Shown: positions 9,379 through 16,814 of the stretch, piece by piece
Numbering within the stretch: the first letter of the stretch is position 1
How the letters are laid out: every line of letters starts with the position of its first letter
Source of the DNA: Robiginitomaculum sp.
GTDB lineage: Bacteria; Pseudomonadota; Alphaproteobacteria; Caulobacterales; Maricaulaceae
Direction: 5' to 3'
Assembly (NCBI GenBank): GCA_002733495.1
Contig: NVVV01000029.1
Location: 1 to 37,629 of the forward strand
Length of the DNA: 37,629 nt
Notes under the pieces: model-generated
What the model saw: the letters and a program-made list of their open reading frames with translations, nothing else
The model's database searches: none
Told to the model about the DNA's origin: nothing
Position numbers and translations under genes: made by a program

Positions 9379-10347
9379 TCAGGGAATAAGCAGCAATTTT
9401 CCCTTATGCGCGCCTGATTCGAGAAAAGCATGCGCTTTGGCAGCATCACAAAGCGCAAATGTGCGATCAATGACGGGGGCGAGCTTGCCCGCCGCCAGCC
9501 ACGGCCATACGTATTCTTCAACGTCGCGGCAGAGCGTTGCCTTGGCCTCAAGACTTAATGGCCGCAAGGTTGAGCCCATAATATGCAGGTGTTTTTGCAT
9601 AACCGGGATCAGGTTTAGCGGGGCCTCATAGCCCCCGGCAAAGGCAATCAGCGCCAAGCGTCCCCCCGGGTTCAGCGCCGCAATATTTCCCGCCAGAAAC
9701 GGTGCCCCCACCATGTCCAGCACCACGTCTGCACCCCCAGCCTTTTGCACCAGTGCGGCAAAATCCTCAGCCTCGGTATTGATCACCAGATCAGCCCCCA
9801 GCGCCGCGCCAAAGGCACATTTTTCGTCGTCACGTGCCGTGGCTATAACCCTGGCCCCATAGGCCTTGGCCATTTGAATGGCGGTTGAGCCTATACCGCT
9901 GCTGGCCCCATGCACCAGCAGAGTTTCGCCAGCCTTCAAGCCCGCTTTGGCAAAAACATTCTGCCAGACGGTCAGCACGGTTTCAGGCAGTCCCGCCGCA
10001 TCACGAAGGGATATGCCCTTGGGCGCAGCCATCACACTGCCAGCATCGACCAGCACAAATTCGCTATAACCGCCCCCATGAGTGAGCGCGCAAACGGCAT
10101 CGCCAATGGCCCAGCGTTGGGCGCCCGGCCCCAGCGCCTGAATATGGCCAGAAACCTCTAGCCCCAAGCCCGGATTAGCCCCGGGCGGCGGCGGGTACAG
10201 GCCAAGGCGTTGCAACACATCGGGGCGGTTCACCCCGGTGGCAACAACCCTGACAAGTACCTGATTTTCATTAGGGTTCGGCATCGCAACGTCTTGGCAA
10301 TACAGCACACTGGCATCGCCGGGCTGGTCAAAAACTATCGCACGCAT
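9379..10347 (-). CDS. NAD(P)H quinone oxidoreductase, zinc-independent MDR family
   Basis: The 322-residue protein is a medium-chain dehydrogenase/reductase of the quinone oxidoreductase (QOR/PIG3) type. Features are MRAIVFDQPGDASVL at the start, a GVNRPDVLQRLGLYPPPPGA substrate-site segment, GLEVSGHI, and a Rossmann motif LLVHGASSGIGSTAIQMAK. The structural zinc cysteines of alcohol dehydrogenases are missing, which fits QOR. The frame opens six codons earlier with a GTG, but ATG 10347 has AAGAGG at the right distance and matches relatives. It probably reduces quinones or enones with NADPH; the true substrate is unknown. It is divergent from the DUF1192 gene. Confidence 0.88.
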   Translation of the reverse strand: MRAIVFDQPGDASVLYCQDVAMPNPNENQVLVRVVATGVNRPDVLQRLGLYPPPPGANPGLGLEVSGHIQALGPGAQRWAIGDAVCALTHGGGYSEFVLVDAGSVMAAPKGISLRDAAGLPETVLTVWQNVFAKAGLKAGETLLVHGASSGIGSTAIQMAKAYGARVIATARDDEKCAFGAALGADLVINTEAEDFAALVQKAGGADVVLDMVGAPFLAGNIAALNPGGRLALIAFAGGYEAPLNLIPVMQKHLHIMGSTLRPLSLEAKATLCRDVEEYVWPWLAAGKLAPVIDRTFALCDAAKAHAFLESGAHKGKLLLIP

Positions 10348-10432
10348 GAAAGCCTCTTGGGTCACGACCTGGTGTGGGCTGGCGCAAAACGCACCGAAGC
10401 GCTAAAATAGGCCGTAATTGTGGGAGCAGGCA

Positions 10433-10621
10433 ATGTTTGATGAAGAAAAACCCCGGCCAAAAGGCGAGATTGTTCTGGGCCAGGATCTTTATGATTTTTC
10501 CGTCGAAGAGCTGTCAGAACGCATTGCTGGCCTGCAAGTGGAGATCAAGCGGGTGGAGCGTGCCCGCGAAGAAAAACGCAAAGGTCTGGACGCCGCTGCG
10601 GCGATCTTTGGAAAATCTTAG
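10433..10621 (+). CDS. DUF1192 family protein
   Basis: The 62-residue protein starts MFDEEKPRPKGEIVLGQDLY and continues with SVEELSERIAGLQVEIKRVE and a C-terminal AAAAIFGKS. This matches the short, coiled-coil DUF1192 family that is widespread in alphaproteobacteria and has no known function. ATG 10433 is preceded by GGGAGCAGG; an upstream in-frame start at 10418 lacks support. It lies 123 bases before rcdA on the same strand, a neighbourhood often kept in this class. Confidence 0.85.
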   Translation: MFDEEKPRPKGEIVLGQDLYDFSVEELSERIAGLQVEIKRVERAREEKRKGLDAAAAIFGKS

Positions 10622-10744
10622 GGTCTGTCGTCGTTAATTCAACTTGATTCGGTTTGCCGTATTGTGTCCCGTATCGGGCGCGCAAAACGGCAAGAGCATT
10701 GCATAGAGAGGACTCTGTGCAGAAAATGTGATACGAGATGAAAC

Positions 10745-11242
10745 ATGAGTGACGATCTTTTTGCTACCCACCTTGGTGACTTTGCCGGCTCTGAACTGTT
10801 CCAGCGCACGTTTCGCGAGGGTATGGATCTGGTCGAGGAGACCGCCGCTTATCTCGATGGCCCAGGGCGTGAAGAATCCCGTGCGCTGTCTCGCTCTGGC
10901 GCTTTGGCCTATGCGGGCGAGAGCATGCGCCTGACCACACGGTTGATGCAGGTGGCCTCATGGCTGCTGGTGCAACGGGCGGTTCGCGAAAGCGAAATGA
11001 GCGCCACAGATGCCCGCGCCGATAAATACCGTATCAATGATGTGAAATTAAGCAAAAGCCTGGCCGGAACGCAGGAGCTGCCTGCGGCTCTGCAAGATCT
11101 GATCAGTCGCGCTGGCCGCATTTACGAGCGCACCCGCCGTCTGGATGAAAAACTTTATGGCGACAACCATGAGAATACCGGCGCGCAGGCCGTTACAGAC
11201 CAGCTTAATCGCCTGAATGCCGCCTTTGGTGGGCGGGCCTAA
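10745..11242 (+). CDS. rcdA: RcdA-like regulator of CtrA degradation (DUF1465)
   Basis: The 165-residue helical protein contains the family segments FQRTFREGMDLVEETAAYLD, AYAGESMRLTTRLMQVASWL and LLVQRAVRESEM, and ends with a low-conservation tail. In Caulobacter RcdA is an adaptor that, with CpdR and PopA, brings CtrA and other substrates to the ClpXP protease at the cell pole during the swarmer-to-stalked transition. Here the function is by family membership. A strong bidirectional hairpin follows at once. Confidence 0.86.
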   Translation: MSDDLFATHLGDFAGSELFQRTFREGMDLVEETAAYLDGPGREESRALSRSGALAYAGESMRLTTRLMQVASWLLVQRAVRESEMSATDARADKYRINDVKLSKSLAGTQELPAALQDLISRAGRIYERTRRLDEKLYGDNHENTGAQAVTDQLNRLNAAFGGRA

Positions 11243-11247
11243 ACGCA

Positions 11248-11274
11248 AAACAGGCCGCCAAAGGCAGCCTGTTT
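11248..11274. terminator. Bidirectional hairpin between convergent rcdA and rpmE
   Basis: The stem AAACAGGC / GCCTGTTT is extended inward by GCC / GGC after one mismatch, with an AAA loop. It lies between the convergent stops of rcdA (11242) and rpmE (11301). Its A/T-rich ends give a terminator shape on both strands. Confidence 0.8.
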
Positions 11275-11300
11275 GCAAACCATCTGTAAAGAAGTTTGTC

Positions 11301-11522
11301 TTAGCTGACGAAACCTTTAAACTTGTTCTTAAAGCGGCTGAGACGGCCACCACGGTCGGTCAGGTGCTGATTGCCGCCAGTCCATGCCGGGTGCGTCTTT
11401 GTATCAATATCCAGATTAATGGTTGCACCCTCTTTGCCGTATGTGGAACGGGTCTGGTAGGTTGTGCCATCAGTCATAACGACATTGATGATGTGATAGT
11501 CAGGGTGTGTATCTTTTTTCAT
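11301..11522 (-). CDS. rpmE: 50S ribosomal protein L31
   Basis: The 73-residue protein reads [20 protein letters not shown] with [39 protein letters not shown] and a final KNKFKGF. These are the standard L31 features. It has no CxxC pair, so it is the zinc-free form. It is monocistronic and converges on rcdA with a shared hairpin terminator. Confidence 0.96.
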   Translation of the reverse strand: MKKDTHPDYHIINVVMTDGTTYQTRSTYGKEGATINLDIDTKTHPAWTGGNQHLTDRGGRLSRFKNKFKGFVS

Positions 11523-11682
11523 CGACGTTTTCCGTAAAATCCGAGTTCACAGACCAAAGGTCCGCAAGAAGCGCGGCTTATACCCCCACGCTTTGACAAG
11601 AGCAAGCGGTATTGGCTGAAAAATATAGATGGGCAAAGGAATAGGGGTTCAACACCCGTTTGCCCGCTTCATTGAAACAAAC

Positions 11683-11850
11683 CCTATGGACCCTCCGATC
11701 AAGTCGGAGGGCGACGAGGGGCTGAAGTCTGAACAAACTCAGCCGTCATACCGGCGTAAGGCCGGTATCCAGAACGGCATTTCATCCTCTATAATTTACG
11801 CATTGTGGTGCAGCCCTACGGACCCCGGACTAAATCCGGGGTGACACGGG
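11683..11850. repeat. Three REP-like palindromes in the rpmE upstream gap
   Basis: There are three hairpins with 8-base arms and 5-base loops: CCCTCCGA / TCGGAGGG (11691-11711), ATACCGGC / GCCGGTAT (11748-11768) and ACCCCGGA / TCCGGGGT (11822-11842). The first and third are flanked by CCCTA-(T/C)-GGA before and GCGAC or GTGAC after; the middle one is reversed (GTCATA before, TCCAG after). The gap 11523-11951 otherwise holds the rpmE upstream region and shows no gene. Confidence 0.85.
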
Positions 11851-11951
11851 TTTTGGGACGGCGAGCATAATTAAGTGTATTAAGCACTGCGATGGTTACA
11901 AATACTGTCAGCGTAATTCGTAATTTCACGTAATTTTAAGGGGGAGGCAAC

Positions 11952-12371
11952 ATGCTCTATTTTAAGAAAACTCTCGTCTCAATTGCCGCGTCTATTGCTT
12001 TGTTTGCGGCATCAAATGTGCCGGCAAATGCGCAGTCCGAGACGCCAAAAGCTGTAAACATCGGCTTTGTCTTATACACCAAGAGCAAGACCCCTGGGAC
12101 ACTGACTGCCAGATGGAACTACGCAAATCGCCATTTTGGTCCAGGCTTGGCTACCGGCGGACCGGAGAGAGGTTTCGTGGGCAATTATCATGTCCGCTAT
12201 TTTTACGAGAATGGCGAATTCTCGGACGAGTATGATTTGAAAGTGGAGAAGAATGGCAGCTTTTTTGATGTGACCTGGCTGGTCGACGATGTGGTTCAGG
12301 CTCGTGGCGTGGGAATGCTCGTAGAAGAAGGCGCTGCTCTAGCCGTCGGTTGGCGCAGGGTTGATGACTAG
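11952..12371 (+). CDS. Secreted hypothetical protein
   Basis: The 139-residue protein was not recognised. It has a clear Sec signal peptide (MLYFKKTLVSIAASIALFAA, cleavage probably after NVPANA-Q), so it is exported. The mature part is short and beta-rich with aromatic segments such as GNYHVRYFYENGEFSDEYDL and SFFDVTWLVDD, consistent with a small beta-barrel or lipocalin-like domain, though that is only an impression. An AGGGGGAGG ribosome site precedes the ATG. It stands alone at the left edge of the AT-rich island. Confidence 0.7.
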   Translation: MLYFKKTLVSIAASIALFAASNVPANAQSETPKAVNIGFVLYTKSKTPGTLTARWNYANRHFGPGLATGGPERGFVGNYHVRYFYENGEFSDEYDLKVEKNGSFFDVTWLVDDVVQARGVGMLVEEGAALAVGWRRVDD

Positions 12372-12618
12372 GGTCAGGACCCATGAATTCCATCCATTCT
12401 GCAAGATCAAAAATTGAACCGATCAACCATAGATGTCGAGTTCATGCTCAAAGAAGCCACTGTTTCACTCGGAATTACGGGGTATTATAGTGGCAGTAAC
12501 CGTTATTACCCACCCAATCCGATGGCGGTTTGGGCTTGAATTTACTACGTTCTAAAACTGAAAATACACAAATGGCGCGAGTTCAAGAGCAGGGTTTCCT
12601 GTCGTCACCCTTGATTTT

Positions 12619-12636
12619 TATAGCAATATTGCTATA
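12619..12636. promoter_or_regulatory. Perfect 18-bp palindrome, probable operator of the toxin-antitoxin pair
   Basis: TATAGCAATATTGCTATA is a perfect palindrome lying 10 bases before the toxin ATG at 12647. It overlaps the place where a -10 element or transcription start would be. Type II toxin-antitoxin operons are normally repressed by the antitoxin binding such a site. Which protein binds is inference. Confidence 0.75.
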
Positions 12637-12646
12637 TACTTTAAAC

Positions 12647-13021
12647 ATGAATAGAAACATGCCGTTAAAGACGCTGATCTGGGTTGGTACGTGCTTGGCG
12701 GACTTAAAGGCGTTTCCTGACGAAGTAAAAGACGAGATTGGTTTTGCACTTCATGAAGCCCAAATGGGTGGCAAGAGTCGAAAGGCCAAACCGCTTAAAG
12801 GCTATAAGGGTAGTGGCATTTTGGAGATTGTAGATAGCCATGATGGCAACACGTACCGCGCTGTCTATACAATTCGCTTTAAAGAGGCCGTATATGCCTT
12901 GCACGCCTTTCAGAAGAAATCAAAGCGCGGCATTGCCACCCCAAAGAACGAACTGGACATGATTAAACGCCGACTAAAAGCGGCAGAGCAGATAGACAAA
13001 GACCAAGGAGAAAAGACGTGA
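12647..13021 (+). CDS. RelE/HigB-family toxin (phage Gp49-like)
   Basis: The 124-residue protein has the Gp49-like/HigB pattern: KTLIWVGTCLADLKAFPDEV, GFALHEAQMGG, KPLKGYKGSGILEIVDSHDG, YRAVYTIRFKEAVYALHAFQ, KKSKRGIATPK. Relatives are ribosome-dependent mRNA endonucleases neutralised by a cognate HTH antitoxin. The frame is open for 39 more codons upstream, but ATG 12647 follows the palindromic operator and matches family length. The stop overlaps the GTG start of the antitoxin gene by four bases, and toxin-first order is typical of HigBA. Confidence 0.85.
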   Translation: MNRNMPLKTLIWVGTCLADLKAFPDEVKDEIGFALHEAQMGGKSRKAKPLKGYKGSGILEIVDSHDGNTYRAVYTIRFKEAVYALHAFQKKSKRGIATPKNELDMIKRRLKAAEQIDKDQGEKT

Positions 13022-13344
13022 CTGATATTGAATACACAGCTTCAAAAGGCAGCGTTTTTGATGATCTGGGCTTTGCCCCGGAGCACAAGGAAAAAGCCTT
13101 TCTCGCCAGCTATATCAAACAGCGCATGAAACAATTACGCCTTAATCAAACCAAGGCGGCAAAGCGCATGGGGATTAAACAACCTGATCTTTCCAATATC
13201 CTGCGCGGCCATTTTAGAGGCTATAGCATTGAACGCATGACCCGCTTGCTCGGCACTTTGGATTGCGATGTTGATATTGTCATTCGCCCCCATGGGAAGA
13301 ACGGACAATCACATATTATTCGTATGGGACAGATTTCTGCCTAA
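13018..13344 (+). CDS. XRE-family antitoxin (HigA-like)
   Basis: The 108-residue protein has a lambda-repressor-like helix-turn-helix, LNQTKAAKRMGIKQPDLSNI, at about residues 42-61, followed by LRGHFRGYSIERMTRLLGTL and an IVIRPH segment typical of HigA-type antitoxins. It should bind and neutralise the toxin and repress the operon through the upstream palindrome. The GTG start lies in a GTGA overlap with the toxin stop. Its own stop overlaps the stop of the convergent gene at 13341, leaving no space for a terminator between them. Confidence 0.85.
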   Translation: MTDIEYTASKGSVFDDLGFAPEHKEKAFLASYIKQRMKQLRLNQTKAAKRMGIKQPDLSNILRGHFRGYSIERMTRLLGTLDCDVDIVIRPHGKNGQSHIIRMGQISA

Positions 13345-13793
13345 AGTGAGTTTTTAAAATTGTCCACATTCGTGCATATTTCAGCAGCTTTAGTAGCTAT
13401 GTTTGTAGCAATTTTTGGGTTGGCTGGGCGCTCCTCATCGTCGTAGTCGCCGCCAGTTAGCAGTTCAAATAGTTCAATGACAGAAATAACATCATCGTAC
13501 CCTATGCTTTTTAGCTGTAGATAGGCACCCTCAGCTCTTGTTTGGGAAAACAATACAGCTGCAGCTAATTCAGGTGGTAACTCTTTTCGATTTTTGGCCC
13601 AAAATGTTGAACCATTAGATTGGCAATTCTCAATATATGAACAAAAATTTCCACAAATTTCGTATTCTTTTTGTAATTCCTTAGATCGGGCGCGCGTTTT
13701 AGAGTTTAATACATGATCCACTACCCAAGTCGTGAGCCCGCTTGTAGCAAGTGCTGTAAATATTGTGGTAAATATGTTGGCATTTTGAGGCAA
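13341..13793 (-). CDS. Small membrane-anchored hypothetical protein, third gene of the STAS/ATPase module
   Basis: The 150-residue protein was not recognised. It has one predicted N-terminal membrane helix (IFTTIFTALATSGLTTWVV, about 7-25), then a basic stretch (NSKTRARSKELQKEYE) and a mostly helical cytoplasmic part. The only available start is TTG at 13793, three bases after the stop of the DUF4325 gene, with GGAG 11 bases upstream. That spacing says it is the last gene of the same operon. Codon use is AT-rich like the other two genes of the module. Confidence 0.62.
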   Translation of the reverse strand: MPQNANIFTTIFTALATSGLTTWVVDHVLNSKTRARSKELQKEYEICGNFCSYIENCQSNGSTFWAKNRKELPPELAAAVLFSQTRAEGAYLQLKSIGYDDVISVIELFELLTGGDYDDEERPANPKIATNIATKAAEICTNVDNFKNSL

Positions 13794-13796
13794 CTA

Positions 13797-14126
13797 TTAA
13801 TTCACTCCGGCAGCTTCCATATATCTAAATATTCTGTCACTAGCCAAGCTCAAAGACGGATTTGTAGCGTGTATTTCTACACGACTAAAAAATTTCTGCG
13901 CTGTTATAACCCTTTTTCGGACAAGCCCGCCAAATGCCTCTTCCAAAAAAGACGACGGCAAACCAGCTACACCATCAAAATCGATTATCAACCGATCATA
14001 CTTATTTAGTGCAGGTATTAGCAATTCGTCTCTAAATCTTTGGCCGCTATAATTTCCATGCTTGCTATGACGACCTAACGGCGTGGGGCTGTAGTCTGCC
14101 GCAACGTTAATTGTATGATCGTTCAT
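13797..14126 (-). CDS. DUF4325 STAS-like protein
   Basis: The 109-residue protein shows the DUF4325 signature: RHSKHGNYSGQRFRDELLIP, then DRLIIDFDGVAGLPSSFLEE and AFGGLVRKRV. The family is related to STAS domains (anti-anti-sigma factors) and often stands next to or fused to a GHKL ATPase. ATG 14126 is preferred over an upstream in-frame GTG at 14156 because GGAG lies eight bases before it. The gene overlaps the end of the ATPase gene by 20 bases, so they are coupled. A partner-switching role with that ATPase is inference. Confidence 0.82.
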   Translation of the reverse strand: MNDHTINVAADYSPTPLGRHSKHGNYSGQRFRDELLIPALNKYDRLIIDFDGVAGLPSSFLEEAFGGLVRKRVITAQKFFSRVEIHATNPSLSLASDRIFRYMEAAGVN

Positions 14127-15267
14127 GCTTAATTCTCCATTCGATAAGAGTGCCACAAAATTCTACTGGTAAATTCTTAAGAATTTTGTTTTCTCCCCCC
14201 AAATAGGTCATGGATGCGTTACCACTTAAAATTTGTAAGCTGCTTCCTTTATGGTTATCCACAACTTCAGCCATTTGACGCAATCCCTCTCCTCTATACC
14301 CTAGCAGTGTGCTAGATTGCGGGTTTTTTATCGCGGCCCAAACCAGATGAGCTTCTGTTGGGTTGGAAATAGCTAATCGTGCTAACAAAGCTTGAAACCC
14401 TTCCTTTTTGGGTAAACTCGCAGGCAAACCAATTCCTCTATCATATACCATAAAATGGGTGGTGTGGGATAAGTTGTCATATATTGCTCCAGCCCACCAT
14501 GCGGCAATTCGCTTAGCGGGGTAACTTACATATGGATGAGGGTAGGCGTGATCAAGCACGTTCGCGACCGCTTCACCAATTCCTTCCCACAACCTTTCTT
14601 GAGAATTAGGTTCGTTTCCTGTCACTTCAACTATTTCATGAATTAGACGAAGTGCGGCATCACCGTCTTGTGTAGTCCCTCTACGAAATTTTACTGCTTT
14701 AAGTTTATCGCCATATGTCATGCGGACTTCTGGCTGGGCGCACAATAATTCAAATATACCAAAATCTTGAAAAAGTGCTGTGATATGTGGATTCCATTTT
14801 TGTGAATCTGCAGGAAGGCGTTGCCCCTTTCTTCGCGCTGTGTTTGCGTACCCCACGCGGCAATCTAACTCGGCAGTTAAAACCAGTAATGCGGCAGGAG
14901 AAATATTCTTGAGCAAAGAAAATTCCAAATAATAGTTAAATTTATTGCGTCGTTGCATGTCTCCTAGAGCCCGAATCCCTAGTAGACACTTTAAAGATGT
15001 ATCGTAATTGCCCTCAAAATCTAAATTTTCAGGAAGATCAAATGCTTTACGCACCCCGTGGATTGGAATTTTGCGACGTTTTCCTTCAAATCGGCCAACA
15101 GCAGTAATTTGCCTTGCATATAGTTTTTTAGATTCTGACAGTTCAGTGGAATCTTTGTGATGGAAAAGACACGACCGTCCTCGTCTTTTAGCTAATTTAT
15201 ATAGGTATTTTTTGTCGTGTCTTATTTTTTTAATCTTCTTTTTCTGGCTAAGCTTTTTCATACGCAT
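14107..15267 (-). CDS. GHKL ATPase with an N-terminal STAS-like segment
   Basis: The 386-residue protein has a very basic N-terminus (MRMKKLSQKKKIKKIRHDKK), then a segment NYYLEFSLLKNISPAALLVL (about residues 107-126) that resembles a STAS strand-helix unit. A GHKL ATPase domain follows, with N-box EAVANVLDHAY near 235, G1 box DRGIG near 276 and G2 box GYRGEGL near 320. No histidine phosphorylation site typical of sensor kinases was seen, so it looks more like an anti-sigma-type or Hsp90/MutL-type ATPase. It begins the minus-strand operon with the DUF4325 and membrane genes and is AT-rich compared with flanking genes. Confidence 0.78.
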   Translation of the reverse strand: MRMKKLSQKKKIKKIRHDKKYLYKLAKRRGRSCLFHHKDSTELSESKKLYARQITAVGRFEGKRRKIPIHGVRKAFDLPENLDFEGNYDTSLKCLLGIRALGDMQRRNKFNYYLEFSLLKNISPAALLVLTAELDCRVGYANTARRKGQRLPADSQKWNPHITALFQDFGIFELLCAQPEVRMTYGDKLKAVKFRRGTTQDGDAALRLIHEIVEVTGNEPNSQERLWEGIGEAVANVLDHAYPHPYVSYPAKRIAAWWAGAIYDNLSHTTHFMVYDRGIGLPASLPKKEGFQALLARLAISNPTEAHLVWAAIKNPQSSTLLGYRGEGLRQMAEVVDNHKGSSLQILSGNASMTYLGGENKILKNLPVEFCGTLIEWRIKHERSYN

Positions 15268-15386
15268 TCAAATGCCGATAGTAGAATGGTAAATCAAGAA
15301 AAAAAATGCATGAGGGCGGCATTACGGAGATACTACCAATTATTCTTCCTCCAGCCCCCGACCATAAGTGTCTTGCAAACCACCCG

Positions 15387-16811
15387 CTAAAACTGAAAAT
15401 AGACAAACGGCGCGGCGGTTAAGGGGTAAATGCTTAAGGCAAGCGCAATCGCGGCCCCGGCGCCGGCCCACCAAAGCTCGGGCCTGTCCATAAAGCGCCA
15501 GTTTGGCCGCCAGCGGCGCACACCCAGAATGTGATCCAGCGCCAGAACGCCAATGACCAGCAAGGCCATCAGGCCAAGCGTTTGCGGGCCGCCCTCACGC
15601 AGGCCGCTAAGCGCGCCAAGGGCGCTAAGCGCATCGGCGGTGCTGCCTGCGCGAAAGATCGCCCACCCGGCCAGCACCACGGCTTGGGTCAGGGCAAACC
15701 CGGCCAGCCAGCCCAATATTGATGGCAGGCGCACCAAAGAGGCCACAGGGGCCTTTAGATAGGTGGTCCAGACCTTGTGCACCACCAGTGCCAGCCCGTG
15801 CAGCAAGCCCCAGGCAACAAAGGTCCACGCCGCGCCGTGCCAAAGCCCACCCAAAATCATAGTGGTCAGAAGATTGCGATAATAGGCAAATTTCCCATGG
15901 CGCGACCCGCCCAGCGGAATGAACAGATAATCGCGCAGCCAAAAGCTAAGCGACATATGCCAGCGACGCCAAAAATCGGTGATCGACGTGCTGGCATAGG
16001 GAAAGTTGAAATTGCGCGGGATGTGATAGCCAAACAGACACGCAATGCCGATCGCCATCAGCGAATAGCCGGCAAAATCAAAATAGATCTGCGCGGCAAA
16101 GGCAAAGGTGGCCAGTATTACAGCGCCATTGGAATAAGCATCCAGATTGCCATAGACCCCATCCACCAATGGCGCGATATTATCGGCCAGCAAAGCCTTG
16201 TAAACAAAACCCACCGCAAAGGCACGCAAGCCCACCACAAGGGCGCGGCGGCTAAGACGCTTGGGGCGGTCCATTTGCGGGAAAAAACTGGCGGCGCGCA
16301 CAATTGGCCCGGCCACCAATTGCGGGAAAAACGCAATATAGAGCGCCACGCGGGCAAGGCGCGTTTCCGCCGCCAACACGCCCCGGCGCACATCGGCCAT
16401 ATAGGAAATGGCCTGAAAGATATAAAAACTGATGCCCACAGGCAATATAATGCGCAATGTGGGCATGTCGGCGCGCAAGCCCAGTTTGCTGAATAATTCG
16501 GCAAAACTGTCGGCAAAAAACCCTGTATATTTAAAAATACCAAGAACAATCAGCGAGACAATCACCCCCGCCGCCAGTGCCATATTTTGCGTACGTGGGC
16601 TGGCCGAAGGACGCGCCATGACCAGCGCGCTGAGCCATGACACCCCGATCACCAGACCGATCAGCCCCAAAAACCGCCAGTCCCACCAGCCATAAAAAAG
16701 CGTGCTGGCGGCCAGCAAAATATAAAGACGCGCCTTATTGTTTTTGCACAGCCAATACGCGGCAAAAACAATGGTGAAAAAGATTAAAAAGGTAAAGCTG
16801 GTAAAAATCAT
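15387..16811 (-). CDS. MBOAT family O-acyltransferase (AlgI-like)
   Basis: The 474-residue membrane protein is a membrane-bound O-acyltransferase of the AlgI/DltB type, which passes acyl (often acetyl) groups across the inner membrane to a cell-surface polymer. It has many hydrophobic helices and the family motifs FWRRWHMSLSFWLRDYLFIP and LGGLWHGAAWTFVAW, the latter with the catalytic histidine near residue 325. It starts with a hydrophobic IFTSFTFLIFFTIVFAAYWL. It lies three bases after the SGNH-like gene on the same strand, so the two form an acyl-transfer pair. The polymer modified is unknown. Confidence 0.92.
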   Translation of the reverse strand: MIFTSFTFLIFFTIVFAAYWLCKNNKARLYILLAASTLFYGWWDWRFLGLIGLVIGVSWLSALVMARPSASPRTQNMALAAGVIVSLIVLGIFKYTGFFADSFAELFSKLGLRADMPTLRIILPVGISFYIFQAISYMADVRRGVLAAETRLARVALYIAFFPQLVAGPIVRAASFFPQMDRPKRLSRRALVVGLRAFAVGFVYKALLADNIAPLVDGVYGNLDAYSNGAVILATFAFAAQIYFDFAGYSLMAIGIACLFGYHIPRNFNFPYASTSITDFWRRWHMSLSFWLRDYLFIPLGGSRHGKFAYYRNLLTTMILGGLWHGAAWTFVAWGLLHGLALVVHKVWTTYLKAPVASLVRLPSILGWLAGFALTQAVVLAGWAIFRAGSTADALSALGALSGLREGGPQTLGLMALLVIGVLALDHILGVRRWRPNWRFMDRPELWWAGAGAAIALALSIYPLTAAPFVYFQF

Positions 16812-16814
16812 CGG

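Noticed and set aside
11629-11844. 71-codon frame upstream of the secreted protein gene
   Set aside because: It covers three REP-like palindromes; the translation is repeat-derived.
12371-12646. Possible insertion sequence remnant starting GGGTCAGGACCC after the secreted protein gene
   Set aside because: The start looks like the end of some IS elements, but no second end, target duplication or transposase fragment could be found; short frames here match nothing.
15777-16496. 239-codon plus-strand frame opposite the MBOAT gene
   Set aside because: The minus strand has clear catalytic and membrane motifs; this frame is a shadow.
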